Shown: positions 37,739-47,178 of the stretch, one piece after another
Numbering within the stretch: the first letter of the stretch is position 1
Layout: each line of letters starts with the position of its first letter
Assembly (NCBI GenBank): GCA_003139095.1
Contig: PLHW01000043.1
Span: 1-64,000, forward strand
Length of the DNA stretch: 64,000 nt
Reading direction: 5' to 3'
From: Acidobacteriaceae bacterium
GTDB lineage: Bacteria; Acidobacteriota; Terriglobia; Terriglobales; Acidobacteriaceae
The notes under the pieces: generated by a model
What the model was told of the DNA's origin: nothing
What the model saw: only the letters and a program-made list of their open reading frames with translations
Database searches by the model: none
Program-made: the position numbers and the translations under genes

Positions 37739-39511
37739 ATGGCAACCACCGGCATCTTACGATCGCGGCGCAGCGTCGCTCAGTGGCACGCCCTGGCCGG
37801 CGTCGAGCGCGAGATTCGCGCTAACGATTCCTCGGGCGCCAGCAAGTATGTTCGCGATTTTCGCGATGCCTATCGTTCGTATCAAAAAGTTCTCACCGCG
37901 GCCGCACTCCGCAGCCAAATCGCCGCCGCGGAAGTGGTTCTCGTCGGCGACTATCACGCGCTCCCGAATTCGCAGCGTTTTCTCGCCTCGCTTCTTCGCG
38001 ATCCCGCCCTCGACCAGCGTCCGCTCGCGCTCGGAGTCGAAACCATCTTTGCCCGTGATCAGCACATCCTAGACGAATGGCAGCGCCGCGAAATTGATGA
38101 AGGCGAACTTCGCCAACGCATTCGCTTCGATTCCGATTGGGGATACGATTGGGCCCCCTTCTACGAACTTCTCTCCTCCGCACGCGACCGGCAGGCCGCG
38201 ATTTACGGGCTGGACTGCATGCCGCGCGAAGATCTGCGGAAGATCGCCGCCCGCGACCGCCATGCAGCCGACAAGATTGTCGAGATTCGCCGCTCTCGTC
38301 CGGATACGCTTCTCCTCGTGCTTTTCGGCGAATCGCATCTCGCTCCCCAGCATCTGCCGGCTTGCCTCGCGCAGCGTCTCAACGAACAACCCGCCGGAAC
38401 AAACTCTTCGCGCCGATCTCTGCTGACCGTTTTGCAGAATGTCGACGCTCTTTACTGGCGCGCTGCCGGTGAGGCCTGTGAGCGCATCGAGGCCGTCGAA
38501 GTCCGCGATCGCGTCCTCTGCGCGTTCAACGCCACTCCGCTTGAAAAATATGAGAACTACCGCCTCTATCTCGAACGCTGGCGGCGCGACGACGATTGCG
38601 GCGCCGATCTGCGCCCCACGTTCTATAACCTCATCGAGGGTCTGGTTCGTTTCCTTGGCATCGATCAGTATTCTCCTCACAACTCGACGCAGCCGAAGCT
38701 TCTGGTCGATTCGATGCCCGAAGTCTACGCGCGCAGTTCCGACAGACTCCTCCGCCGCTTGCTCTCCCGCAGCGGATTTACGGCCTCGGCGCGCCGCGCG
38801 CTGCTCCAACGCGTCCGCGAGCGGGGCAGCATTTACCTCGCGCCCCTCAACGCGGTTTACGTGCGTGAATTCCGCATGACCTCGGCCGCCGAATGCGCCG
38901 CCCGTTTCCTCCATCACGCGTGCCGCGGTTTGCCCTGGAGAGGTCTGCCCCACCGCGGGCTGTCGCCTCGTTGCGTCACCACCCGCAAAGGGCACAAGCC
39001 GCTCCGGTCGCCGCTTTCGCCGGAGGATTTGTTTTACATGGCGGCCTTCGAGCATGCCCTCGCCTTCTTCGGATCGCGCGTGCTCCATCCCGCGCGTCCC
39101 GCCTTCCGCGATCCCGATCTTGCGGAAATGTACGATCTGACGCGCGAAGACCTCGAACAACAAACCGGCCTCTCCTTCGCGGACGCGGTTGAAGTTCTCG
39201 ATCTCGTGACTGCTCTTCGCGCCTTTGATCGCGCGCGTGGCCCCGCTCAGCGCCGCGATTCCGCAAGACGCAATGCCACAACAAAAGACGCGGTCGCCTC
39301 CTCTGGCCTTGCGCGATCCCTCGCCCTCACCGGGCGCAAGTACGAGTGCCTCGCCGAGCAACTCGGAAGTCTCGCCGGCAACGACCTGTACGACGCCTAC
39401 GTTCAGGGGCGTCTCACCCCCGCTGCGTTGCGAAAACTGTTCCTCGCGCACATCGACGAGTCCGGCGCCGCCCGCGAACAGTATCGTCAATTGACCACCC
39501 GCCTCCGCTAA
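37739..39511 (+). CDS. ChaN-like (haem-uptake/Tiki superfamily) protein
   Basis: 590 residues from the ATG at 37739; the open frame begins at 37496, but that part is not conserved-looking. The ChaN/EreA-Tiki signature is VVLVGDYHALPNSQ, then GVETIFARDQHILDEW and LLLVLFGESHLAPQHLP (His/Glu pairs). No signal peptide, so probably cytoplasmic, unlike the iron-regulated lipoprotein ChaN. The C-terminal 200 residues (HRGLSPRCVTTRKGHKPLRS onwards) have no domain I can name. Confidence 0.78.
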   Translation: MATTGILRSRRSVAQWHALAGVEREIRANDSSGASKYVRDFRDAYRSYQKVLTAAALRSQIAAAEVVLVGDYHALPNSQRFLASLLRDPALDQRPLALGVETIFARDQHILDEWQRREIDEGELRQRIRFDSDWGYDWAPFYELLSSARDRQAAIYGLDCMPREDLRKIAARDRHAADKIVEIRRSRPDTLLLVLFGESHLAPQHLPACLAQRLNEQPAGTNSSRRSLLTVLQNVDALYWRAAGEACERIEAVEVRDRVLCAFNATPLEKYENYRLYLERWRRDDDCGADLRPTFYNLIEGLVRFLGIDQYSPHNSTQPKLLVDSMPEVYARSSDRLLRRLLSRSGFTASARRALLQRVRERGSIYLAPLNAVYVREFRMTSAAECAARFLHHACRGLPWRGLPHRGLSPRCVTTRKGHKPLRSPLSPEDLFYMAAFEHALAFFGSRVLHPARPAFRDPDLAEMYDLTREDLEQQTGLSFADAVEVLDLVTALRAFDRARGPAQRRDSARRNATTKDAVASSGLARSLALTGRKYECLAEQLGSLAGNDLYDAYVQGRLTPAALRKLFLAHIDESGAAREQYRQLTTRLR

Positions 39512-39520
39512 CTCCTCGCA

Positions 39521-39570
39521 CTCTGAAACCTTGAAACCTCGCAACCCTGAAACCTGGCACCTTTGCAACC
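39521..39570. repeat. Degenerate 8-mer tandem repeat
   Basis: TGAAACCT-TGAAACCT-CGCAACCC-TGAAACCT-GGCACCTT reads as imperfect 8-bp units between the ChaN-like and Rieske genes. Confidence 0.55.
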
Positions 39571-39600
39571 CGGCCACGCTGCGTTATTCTCACCTTTCTC

Positions 39601-40716
39601 ATGCTTGAAGACTTTCTACCCGAACAGCAGACGCCGGACGCGCTCATGCTCTTTGGCTTCTGGTATCGCGCGCTTCCGTGCGACGCCGTCAAGCCCGGCG
39701 AAATACGTCCGGCCATGCTCCTCGAACAGGCGCTGGTAGTTGGCCGCGATCAGGAAAGCCGCGCCTTCGCGCTCCGCGACGCATGCCCGCATCGCGGCAT
39801 GCCGCTCTCCTGCGGGCGTCTTGACGCCGGGCAAATCGAATGTTCGTACCATGGCTGGAGATTCGACGCCCGCTCCGGCCAATGCACCCTGATTCCCTCG
39901 CTCGTCGCCGATCAGAAACTCAAGGTCGATCGCATCTACGCCGGCAGTTATCCCTGCGAAGAGCGTGACGACTTTATCTGGGTTTTCATCCCCGATCCCG
40001 GCCCCGCCGGCGCCGGGTTCACCAAAGCCGCGCCCGCTCCCACGCCGGCGCCGGAAGTTCCAAAATTCAGCGACCGCTACAAGCTTGCCTACCTCACCGC
40101 CGATCTCCCGTGCTCGGTCGATCACGGCGTCATCGGCCTCATGGATCCTGCGCACGGCCCGTTCGTCCATCAATCGTGGTGGTGGCGCACCCGCCATTCC
40201 ATCCACGAGAAGCGGAAAAACTTCGAGCCCATTCCGTTCGGCTTCCGCATGAGCGCGCACACGCCCAGCTCAAACAGCGCGCCCTACAAGCTGTTGCGCC
40301 TGTATGCCAAGGCCGATTCGATTACGACGACGATTGATTTCGTTCTGCCGAATCTGCGCTCCGAGGTGATTCGCGCCGGCAAGTACTGGTTCTCCAGCCT
40401 CACCACCGTCACGCCCATCACGCGAAGCCGTTGCCGCATCGACGTCGTCGCCGCGTGGAATCTTTTCCGCTGGATGCCCTTCGCCGCCGATCTGCTCAAA
40501 TTTGTCTTCGCAAAATTTGTCGAGCAGGATCGCCGCACCATGGAATTGCAGTCCGAGGGCCTGAAGTACAATCCTCACCTCATGCTGATCGACGACGCCG
40601 ATCGCCCCGCGAAATGGTATTTCGGCCTGAAGAGCGCGTATCTTGATATGAAGAAGACCGGCGGCGAATTCCGCCATCCCATGAGCGGGCCGGTAACGCT
40701 GCGCTGGAGAAGCTAG
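39601..40716 (+). CDS. Rieske non-haem iron oxygenase (PaO/ring-hydroxylating type)
   Basis: 371 residues. The Rieske 2Fe-2S motif is CPHRGMPLSC...CSYHGW (C-x-H ... C-x2-H), near residues 62-83. The mononuclear iron site is LMDPAHGPFVH, the D-P-x-H-x4-H pattern of plant-type pheophorbide a oxygenases. DHGVIG sits next to it. It would hydroxylate or oxidise an aromatic or ring substrate using electrons from an unidentified reductase. Substrate unknown. Confidence 0.9.
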   Translation: MLEDFLPEQQTPDALMLFGFWYRALPCDAVKPGEIRPAMLLEQALVVGRDQESRAFALRDACPHRGMPLSCGRLDAGQIECSYHGWRFDARSGQCTLIPSLVADQKLKVDRIYAGSYPCEERDDFIWVFIPDPGPAGAGFTKAAPAPTPAPEVPKFSDRYKLAYLTADLPCSVDHGVIGLMDPAHGPFVHQSWWWRTRHSIHEKRKNFEPIPFGFRMSAHTPSSNSAPYKLLRLYAKADSITTTIDFVLPNLRSEVIRAGKYWFSSLTTVTPITRSRCRIDVVAAWNLFRWMPFAADLLKFVFAKFVEQDRRTMELQSEGLKYNPHLMLIDDADRPAKWYFGLKSAYLDMKKTGGEFRHPMSGPVTLRWRS

Positions 40717-40769
40717 CACTCAGTTGTCAGGTCCCGGTTGTTAGTGCAAACCCAGTGCAGAAATCCTGC

Positions 40770-41150
40770 CTACCAGATGACCTTGGTTCCCTGATACAAC
40801 TCGAATTTCTGATCGGGCGTGACAATCGCAATATCCTCGCACAGCGCCTGGGCAATGAGCTGGCGATCGAATGGATCGCGGTGATGCATGGGAAGCTCGA
40901 ACATTTTGAAAGCATGCTCCGCACTGAAGGGCAACACGCGAAGGTCCATGTCGGCGATCGCCTGATGCACGGTTGCAGCGGAAAAGCCGAGCTTGCCGAG
41001 CGACGCCTTGACGGCGATCTCGGTAAGGGAAACGCAACTCAATTCGCGGATGTTGTCCGGGTTTTTGAGAACGTTGGTGGCGCGCTTGCTTAGCCGATCC
41101 GGGGCCTCGACGGCAAAAATCAATACTGCCGTATCCAGCAGAACGCGCAC
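40770..41150 (-). CDS. vapC: VapC-type PIN-domain toxin
   Basis: 126 residues from a GTG start. The PIN acidic residues are in LLDTAVLIFAVEAPDR, SLTEIAVK, HRDPFDRQLIAQA and VTPDQKFELY. It follows the antitoxin stop with one base between (TGA-A-GTG), so the two are translationally coupled. VapC toxins cleave tRNA or rRNA when freed from antitoxin. Confidence 0.88.
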   Translation of the reverse strand: MRVLLDTAVLIFAVEAPDRLSKRATNVLKNPDNIRELSCVSLTEIAVKASLGKLGFSAATVHQAIADMDLRVLPFSAEHAFKMFELPMHHRDPFDRQLIAQALCEDIAIVTPDQKFELYQGTKVIW

Positions 41151-41151
41151 T

Positions 41152-41397
41152 TCACTCGCCCCCGCCGAACAAATCTTCCACTTCCTTGTCAGTCATGGGT
41201 TTCCACCAGTCGGGGTCATAGATCTGAATCTTGCCTTTCAGCGTGCCGAACCTGGGCTTCTTGCGTGTAGCACGCCGCGTGCGTACAAGATCGGCCACCG
41301 GCACACCGCGACGGCAGATTGTGACGGTCTCGCCAGCTTCAACCGCCTTGATCAGTTCGGGCAGCTTGTTCTTGGCATCGGCGACGCTGAATTCCAT
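41152..41397 (-). CDS. vapB: Phd/YefM-type antitoxin of the VapBC module
   Basis: 81 residues. The Phd/YefM N-terminus MEFSVADAKNKLPELIKAVE is a DNA-binding fold; the C-terminal part (PDWWKPMTDKEVEDLFGGGE) would wrap the toxin. Its promoter has the operator in the spacer, and the mRNA seems leaderless because the -10 ends 6 bases before the ATG. Confidence 0.88.
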   Translation of the reverse strand: MEFSVADAKNKLPELIKAVEAGETVTICRRGVPVADLVRTRRATRKKPRFGTLKGKIQIYDPDWWKPMTDKEVEDLFGGGE

Positions 41398-41403
41398 TTC
41401 TCA

Positions 41404-41432
41404 ATGATAGCTATTTTAGATAGCTATGTCAA
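41404..41432 (-). promoter_or_regulatory. Promoter with embedded operator for vapBC
   Basis: TTGACA (41427-41432), spacer of 17, TATCAT (41404-41409). A GATAGCTAT-TTTA-GATAGCTAT direct/inverted repeat fills the spacer (41406-41427). VapB bound there would block RNA polymerase. Confidence 0.75.
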
Positions 41433-41470
41433 GAAAGAGCAGTGTTTTCAGAGCGCAGGAAAGGATCGAG

Positions 41471-41833
41471 CTAGGTTTCCACCAGCCACTCCAGCGCCTC
41501 TTCCCGCGTCTTGAACGTCACGATTTCGCGCTGCGAAAAAGTGTGGAAGTTTTCCATGAACGCATGTGGAATGTGCTCCGCCCCCACCCATGCCGCCTTT
41601 TTCACAAACGGCCGGTCCAGCGTGAGCACTTCTTTAATCTTCATCGCGACCGCATGGTCCACTTCCGCGCCCTCGTAGTCGGCGAGAATAATGACCGACT
41701 CCCGCCCCTGCTTGCCAACCGTGGCGCGCACGTACTCCAGCAAAAGCTGCATCTGCGGAGCCGTCGCTTGCGAAAAATCAAGCAGCAGAATCCGCGTGCC
41801 TTTGTGCTCGATGAAACGAATGCGATCGTCCAT
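41471..41833 (-). CDS. STAS-like hypothetical protein
   Basis: 120 residues from the ATG at 41833. Alternating strand-helix pattern with RILLLDFSQATAPQMQLLLE, SVIILADYEGAEVD and EIVTFKTREEALEWL recalls STAS/SpoIIAA-like folds. Function unknown. It sits between vapBC and alaS on the same strand. Confidence 0.6.
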   Translation of the reverse strand: MDDRIRFIEHKGTRILLLDFSQATAPQMQLLLEYVRATVGKQGRESVIILADYEGAEVDHAVAMKIKEVLTLDRPFVKKAAWVGAEHIPHAFMENFHTFSQREIVTFKTREEALEWLVET

Positions 41834-41964
41834 GGAGGCCTCACCCCGCAACACGCCAATCAGGACTCAATACCGCGAATGCAACGCCATCCCGTGCGTT
41901 CTTCGCGACCCATGGTTCATGGTCTCGATGAACCACGCGGTTCTCAGCGTATCACGGAAGAATC

Positions 41965-44793
41965 TTACCCCAGCAGCGATTCGACCACCCCATACACATC
42001 CGCCAGCGCCGAATCCAGCGCCCCCGCATCTTTGCCGCCCGCTTCGGCAAGGTCCGCGCGCCCCCCGCCTTTGCCGCCAACTTTTTCCGCCACCTTGCCC
42101 ACAATCTTGCCCGCCTGCACGCGCGCCGTCAGGTCTTTCGTCACTCCCGCAATCAGCGCCACGTTGCCATCCGTCGCCGAGCCCACAACCACCACGCCCG
42201 ACCCAAGTTTGTCGCGCAACTGGTCGACCAGCGTGCGCAACTGCGGCCGTTCCAGGTTGTCCACGCGATGCGCCAGCACTTTGATGCCGCGCACCTCTTT
42301 GATTTTGTCTCCCAGATTCGCCGCGCCCGATGACGCCGATTTCATCCGCGCCTGGTCCAGTTCCCGCGTCAGCCGCTTGATCTCGGCGTCGCGCCGCTCG
42401 ATCTCCGTACGCAAAGCTTCCGCCGGTGACTCGGCCTCTTTGCTGGTCAGCGATGCCACCACGCCTTCCAGTTGATGATCCTTGCGAAAATGCCGCAGCG
42501 ACCCCTCGCCCGTGATGGCATCGATCCGCCGCACGCCCGACGATACGCTGCCCTCTTTCAAAATCTTGATTAGCCCGATCTCGCCCGTCGCCAGCGTGTG
42601 CGTGCCGCCGCAAAGTTCGGTCGAAAAATCTCCAATCTTAATCACGCGTACCTTGTCGCCGTACTTTTCGCCGAACAGCGCCATCGCGTGATACTCAGTG
42701 ACGGCCACGTCAATCGGCACGTTCTCGATGATCTGGACCTTCTCGTTGCGCAGGACTTCTTTGTTGATGATGTCTTCAATATCCTGCAACTCTTCGTCCT
42801 CAACTCCGGTGAAGTGCGAAAAGTCAAAGCGCAAATGGCTCGGCGAAACCAGCGACCCGGCCTGCTTCACATGCTTGCCCAAAACCTCGCGCAGCCCCGC
42901 ATGAAGGAGATGCGTAGCCGTATGATTGCGCATAGTGGCTTCGCGAATCTCTGTATTGACAACCGCATCGACCTTGTCGCCAACGTGAATCGGTTGTTTA
43001 GCGATGACTTGATGCGCGCGGACGCCTTGGATCGGGTAGTAGGTGCCGGTTACCTCGGCCACGATCGTGTTGTGATCGTCCGAGTAGAGCAAACCGCGAT
43101 CGCCCACCTGCCCTCCGGATTCGGCGTAGAAGGGCGTGTGGTCAAGAATGATCTCGCCCGACTCGCCGGCTTTGAGTTCCTGCGCGCCTTGCCCGCCCTT
43201 GATGATTGCGAGCACCTCGCAATTGTCCGACCGCGTCTGCCGATATCCTTCAAACTCCGATTTCGGCAGTTGCTGGTATGCGGGATTCGCAGTCTGCTTG
43301 ACCGCGCCTTTCCAGGAGGCACGAGCGCGGGCTCTCTGCTCGCCCATCGCCTGATCGAAACCTGCTTGATCGAGAACCACGCCGGAGTCCCGACAGGTGT
43401 CCGATATGAAATCAACAGGTAAGCCAAAGGTGTCGTAAAGCTTAAATGCCTTTTCCCCCGGGTAGACGATGCTCAGCCCACGGTCTTTTAACGTCGACAC
43501 AAACATATTTCTTGCAACAGTCTGAGGCACATCGGGTCCCGGGAACGATCCGCGTTCGCGCATAGCATGGTCAAACAGTGAATCAATATCTTCTTCGAGC
43601 TTTGTAAGGCCTAGCTCAAGGGTATGGGCAAAACGCTGTTCTTCCGATTTGACGACCTCAGCGACCCTTTCCCTGGACTCCCGCAGTTCTGGGTAAGCGT
43701 CCTGCATTAGGTCTGTAACGCCCAAGACCATTTCCCAGAGAAACGGTCGAGATGCACCTTGCAAATGGCCGTGCCTAATTGCTCTTCGTATGATCTTTCG
43801 GAGTACATATCCTCTGCCATCATTCGAAGGCAAAACACCATCAGATATCAGAAACGTCGCAGCCCGCGCATGATCTGCAATAACCCGCAATGAAGCAGCA
43901 ACGAACGGCTGATTCGGAGCGACTATTTTCCCTTTTGGGTTCTGCCTAAAGATCAACTCGGCAGCCCGACTAATGAGAGGCTCGAACAAATCCGTGTCGT
44001 AGTTCGAAGTCTTACCTTGAAGCACCGCTGTCACGCGCTCAAGTCCCATCCCGGTATCGATCGACGGCTTGGGGAGCAGTCGGAACGAAAACAACGAAAT
44101 CCCATCGACCACCCCTACCTGCCGGTCGTACTGCATGAATACTAGGTTCCAGATTTCGACGTAGCGTCCGCAATCGCATGGGAACCTACAATCGGTATGG
44201 CCCTGCTCGGACGCGCTCACACCCATGTCATAGTGAATCTCACTGCACGGACCACACGGTCCGGTATCGCCCATCTGCCAGAAGTTGTCTTTCATCCCCA
44301 TGGCAAAGATGCGCCCTTTCGGGACACCCACTTCAAGCCAGAAATGCTCGGCTTCATCGTCGCGGGGAATGTCAGCGTGCGGCGTATTTGCGCCCTCAAA
44401 AATCGTGACGTACAGCTTTTCCTTCGCAATTCCAAACCACTCCGGCGACGTGATCAGCTCCCACGCATACGCGACTGCATCTTTCTTGAAGTAATCGCCG
44501 AAAGAAAAATTTCCCAGCATCTCAAAAAATGTGTGATGGCGATTGGTGAAGCCGACATTTTCCAGGTCGTTGTGCTTCCCGCCCGCGCGCACGCACTTCT
44601 GCGACGTCGTAGCGCGCGCGTAATCGCGCTTCTCCAGCCCAAGGAAGACGTCCTTGAACTGGTTCATGCCCGCATTGGTGAAGAGCAACGTCGGGTCGTT
44701 GGCCGGCACCAGCGACGACGAGTGCACTTCGCGGTGTCCCTTTTGAATAAAGAAGTCGAGAAATTTGCGGCGGATTTCGGAGCCAGTAAGCAT
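41965..44793 (-). CDS. alaS: Alanyl-tRNA synthetase
   Basis: 942 residues, longer than the usual ~875. Class II motifs [34 protein letters not shown] and the editing domain [16 protein letters not shown] and [15 protein letters not shown] are present. A C-terminal C-Ala domain follows with a Gly-rich tail ([11 protein letters not shown]). An internal stretch (about 43.4-44.35 kb) is clearly poorer in GC than the flanks, suggesting mosaic origin. Confidence 0.96.
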   Translation of the reverse strand: MLTGSEIRRKFLDFFIQKGHREVHSSSLVPANDPTLLFTNAGMNQFKDVFLGLEKRDYARATTSQKCVRAGGKHNDLENVGFTNRHHTFFEMLGNFSFGDYFKKDAVAYAWELITSPEWFGIAKEKLYVTIFEGANTPHADIPRDDEAEHFWLEVGVPKGRIFAMGMKDNFWQMGDTGPCGPCSEIHYDMGVSASEQGHTDCRFPCDCGRYVEIWNLVFMQYDRQVGVVDGISLFSFRLLPKPSIDTGMGLERVTAVLQGKTSNYDTDLFEPLISRAAELIFRQNPKGKIVAPNQPFVAASLRVIADHARAATFLISDGVLPSNDGRGYVLRKIIRRAIRHGHLQGASRPFLWEMVLGVTDLMQDAYPELRESRERVAEVVKSEEQRFAHTLELGLTKLEEDIDSLFDHAMRERGSFPGPDVPQTVARNMFVSTLKDRGLSIVYPGEKAFKLYDTFGLPVDFISDTCRDSGVVLDQAGFDQAMGEQRARARASWKGAVKQTANPAYQQLPKSEFEGYRQTRSDNCEVLAIIKGGQGAQELKAGESGEIILDHTPFYAESGGQVGDRGLLYSDDHNTIVAEVTGTYYPIQGVRAHQVIAKQPIHVGDKVDAVVNTEIREATMRNHTATHLLHAGLREVLGKHVKQAGSLVSPSHLRFDFSHFTGVEDEELQDIEDIINKEVLRNEKVQIIENVPIDVAVTEYHAMALFGEKYGDKVRVIKIGDFSTELCGGTHTLATGEIGLIKILKEGSVSSGVRRIDAITGEGSLRHFRKDHQLEGVVASLTSKEAESPAEALRTEIERRDAEIKRLTRELDQARMKSASSGAANLGDKIKEVRGIKVLAHRVDNLERPQLRTLVDQLRDKLGSGVVVVGSATDGNVALIAGVTKDLTARVQAGKIVGKVAEKVGGKGGGRADLAEAGGKDAGALDSALADVYGVVESLLG

Positions 44794-44810
44794 GGAAGCT
44801 TAAATTCTAA

Positions 44811-44843
44811 ATCAGTTCTCAGTTGTCAGTTGGCAGTTCTCGG
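44811..44843. repeat. Degenerate heptamer tandem repeat
   Basis: AGTTCTC/AGTTGTC/AGTTGGC/AGTTCTC, four imperfect 7-bp units upstream of alaS. Confidence 0.6.
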
Positions 44844-45063
44844 TAAGAACGCGGCCTCGGAAACCTGAGTGAGAGCGCTGCCAAAAAAGCAAAGAGCGAC
44901 TCCCACGCGGGAAGACGGAACGCAAAAGGGAACCGCGGCCTCAGACGAGAATCCGGCGGGAGCCGAAGTTCACTCGCCTTGGAGGCCAAATCGGGGGGTG
45001 AACGGGCGGGCGCCCGTCCCCACATCTGCATCAGTTATCTGGTCTTGCGCGCCAGGCGGGAGC

Positions 45064-45444
45064 TTACTTCACCGCGTCGCCGGTCTTTTCCGCGCCTTTC
45101 TTCACGCCGTGGCCAACGGCCTTCGTGCCCTTCTTGATGCCGTGCCCAGTGTCTTTGGCTGCGGTCTTGGTGGCGTCGCCAGTTTTGTCGGCGGCTTTCT
45201 CGGTTGCTTTACCAGTATCCTTCGCGCCCGTCTTAGTGGCTTTCCCCGTATCTTTGGCTGCGGTTTCGGTCGCGTCACCCGTCTTCACGGCGGCTTTCTT
45301 GGTCGCGTGCGCCGTCTTCTTGGCCGCCGTATCGGTCGCTTTCCCGGTATCGTCGGCGGCATTCTTCATTTCGGTGCCGGCTTGTCCATACGCAAATGTA
45401 GCTACACCCAGAACACACGCCATCATCAAGAACTTCACTCTCAT
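45064..45444 (-). CDS. Secreted LEA-like Lys/Ala/Thr repeat protein
   Basis: 126 residues with a signal peptide (FLMMACVLGVATFAYG). The mature part is a repetitive amphipathic helix built of ~11-residue units such as KTGDATETAAK / DTGKATKTGAK / DTGKATEKAAD, ending in a Gly-His-Lys-rich tail. It resembles group 3 LEA proteins and could protect membranes or proteins on drying. Function inferred from repeat type only. Confidence 0.6.
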   Translation of the reverse strand: MRVKFLMMACVLGVATFAYGQAGTEMKNAADDTGKATDTAAKKTAHATKKAAVKTGDATETAAKDTGKATKTGAKDTGKATEKAADKTGDATKTAAKDTGHGIKKGTKAVGHGVKKGAEKTGDAVK

Positions 45445-45563
45445 GTTTCCTCCAGAAAAAAACTGATCGAATCGATGGTTTGATTTTTATCAGAGCAAGC
45501 GGGGTGTTCGCAACTGCGGAATGCAGAGCGCGCTCGGGCGCCATGCGATTGCGGCGGGAATCA

Positions 45564-45662
45564 CTACCACGGATCGGAACAGCTCAAATAGAAGCCGCAC
45601 TTCCGGCACACCGCCTTGCAACGATGCCCCCGCAACTCGGTCGAGCAGTTCGGGCAAAACAT
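45564..45662 (-). CDS. Tiny zinc-ribbon protein (~32 residues)
   Basis: From the ATG at 45662 it reads [19 protein letters not shown] and [13 protein letters not shown]. The Cys pattern C-x2-C-x8-C-x3-C-x2-C-x5-C fits a double zinc ribbon. The frame continues upstream to 45791 but that part lacks features, so the start is uncertain. Function unknown. Confidence 0.5.
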   Translation of the reverse strand: MFCPNCSTELRGHRCKAVCRKCGFYLSCSDPW

Positions 45663-45938
45663 CGACGCATCCACCGCCCGCCTGACGACACCGGCCTTCG
45701 CGCCTGCGATAGAACAACTTAAGGCATCCGCGCCGTCGCGAATCGCGTCCGGCACGCGAGAAGAACCAGCGTTCCGATCCTCAATGCCCATTTGTCAACC
45801 CTGCTCCGCACTCACAGTCCGCAATTTGTAGCACAGATCGAACCCGCGGAATAGATACATACTGCATACCGGACAAGCCTCCGCCCGCTCGAAGCCCGCA
45901 TCCAAAGCCCGCGCCTCCCGTGCTATTCTCCCTTTCTC

Positions 45939-46565
45939 GTGCCCACGCGTTACAACCTGATCGCCGGCCAGAACCTTGAGCGGCTCGCCGCGCTGAGCGA
46001 TGGCATCTTCGCCGTCGCCATGACGCTTCTTGTGCTCGATCTCCGCGTCCCCGCGCGTGAACTCATTCACAGCCCCGCCGAACTCCGCAGCGCCCTCGCG
46101 GGTCTCGCTCCCCAGTTCGTCGCCTACCTGATGAGCTTCATCACGCTCGGCATCTTCTGGATCGGCCAGCAAACGCAGCTCAATCACCTCATCCGTTCCA
46201 GTCGCGGCCTCTCCTGGCTTCACCTCGCGTTTCTCTTCGCCGTCTCGGTCATGCCCTTCTCCACGCACCTGCTCGCCGAGTTCATCTCTTATCGCACCGC
46301 GCTCCTCGCGTACTGGCTCAACATTTTTCTTCTCGGTGCCACGCTCTATCTAACTTGGAATTGCGCGCTCGCAAGCGGCCTCGTCAAAGACGACATCTCC
46401 CCGGAAGTCACCACCGCGATCAAACGGCGCATCCTGATCGCGCAGTCGTTATACGCCCTCGGCGCGGCGCTGTCCTTCATCAGCACCTACTGGAGCATCG
46501 GATTCATCGTCCTCGTGCAACTAAACTACGCCTTCGCGCCCCGCCTGCCCGGCCGTCGCCAATAA
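45939..46565 (+). CDS. TMEM175-family potassium channel-like protein
   Basis: 208 residues, GTG start. The signature LSDGIFAVAMTLLVLDL (F/L-S-D-G-I-F-A-x-A) is the TMEM175/DUF1211 pore helix motif. Further membrane segments follow (LAPQFVAYLMSFITLGIFWI; LAFLFAVSVMPFSTHLLAEF; SLYALGAALSFISTYWSIGF). Bacterial members form K+ channels, probably tetramers of this six-helix unit. Confidence 0.85.
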   Translation: MPTRYNLIAGQNLERLAALSDGIFAVAMTLLVLDLRVPARELIHSPAELRSALAGLAPQFVAYLMSFITLGIFWIGQQTQLNHLIRSSRGLSWLHLAFLFAVSVMPFSTHLLAEFISYRTALLAYWLNIFLLGATLYLTWNCALASGLVKDDISPEVTTAIKRRILIAQSLYALGAALSFISTYWSIGFIVLVQLNYAFAPRLPGRRQ

Positions 46566-46660
46566 TGGGAGCCTCAAAGGCGCTTATTCCGCGTTCCGCC
46601 CGAATCGCGCATAATATTCATTCGGAGATTTACTTCACTTCCAAGGAGCGGGTGTCTTCC

Positions 46661-47077
46661 ATGAGATGGATCCTGGTTTTGCTGGCGCTGTTCGGTATCG
46701 TCGTTTCCGCTCTCGCCTTGCGCGAGCATTACCGCACCGACGCCTCGCCCTGCAGCATCAACGAACGCTGGGATTGCGGCATCGTCAATCACAGCCCGTA
46801 TGCCATGTTTCACGGCGTGCCCGTGGCCGTGATTGGCATGATGGGATATTTCCTGCTCGGCATTCTCGCGGCCCGCCGAGCCTACGCCTGGATGCTCCCC
46901 TTTGTCACCGTCGCCTTCACCTTCGCCGTCCACCTCGCCGACGTCGAGTCCATGGTCCTGGGCGTCTGGTGCATCTACTGCGTCATCTCGCTCGGCATCA
47001 TCTCGCTGATGACGCTGCTCGTCATCGGCACGGTCATTGCCGAATCGACGAGCCGCTCGCGACAAAGTTACTCGTAG
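46661..47077 (+). CDS. Vitamin K epoxide reductase (VKOR) family protein
   Basis: 138 residues from the ATG at 46661 (GTG at 46652 is possible). Four membrane helices. The loop cysteines are in SPCSINERWDCG and the active-site pair is CIYC (C-x2-C). VKOR re-oxidises DsbA-type enzymes with quinone, so it supports periplasmic disulphide formation. No DsbA gene is fused or adjacent. A thioredoxin gene lies 1 kb downstream but is cytoplasmic. Confidence 0.85.
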   Translation: MRWILVLLALFGIVVSALALREHYRTDASPCSINERWDCGIVNHSPYAMFHGVPVAVIGMMGYFLLGILAARRAYAWMLPFVTVAFTFAVHLADVESMVLGVWCIYCVISLGIISLMTLLVIGTVIAESTSRSRQSYS

Positions 47078-47157
47078 CGCAGGCTCTCGATCGGGTCGAG
47101 TTGCGCCGCGCGAATCGCGGGCACCACGGCAGCTTTCGCCGCGGCCACATCTGACAT
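47068..47157 (-). pseudogene. Remnant C-terminus of a MacB/FtsX-type ABC transporter permease
   Basis: In frame from 47157 to the TAA at 47068 the minus strand reads VVPAIRAAQLDPIESLRYE, the stereotyped end of MacB-like permeases. Only 29 codons remain, and the rest of the gene is missing. Its stop overlaps the 3' end of the VKOR gene on the other strand. Confidence 0.65.
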
Positions 47158-47178
47158 CCTGCCATGCATGCCTGAAGA

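Noticed and set aside
38069-39577. 502-codon open frame antisense to the ChaN-like gene
   Set aside because: Same reasoning: the plus-strand gene has ChaN motifs, the antisense frame has none.
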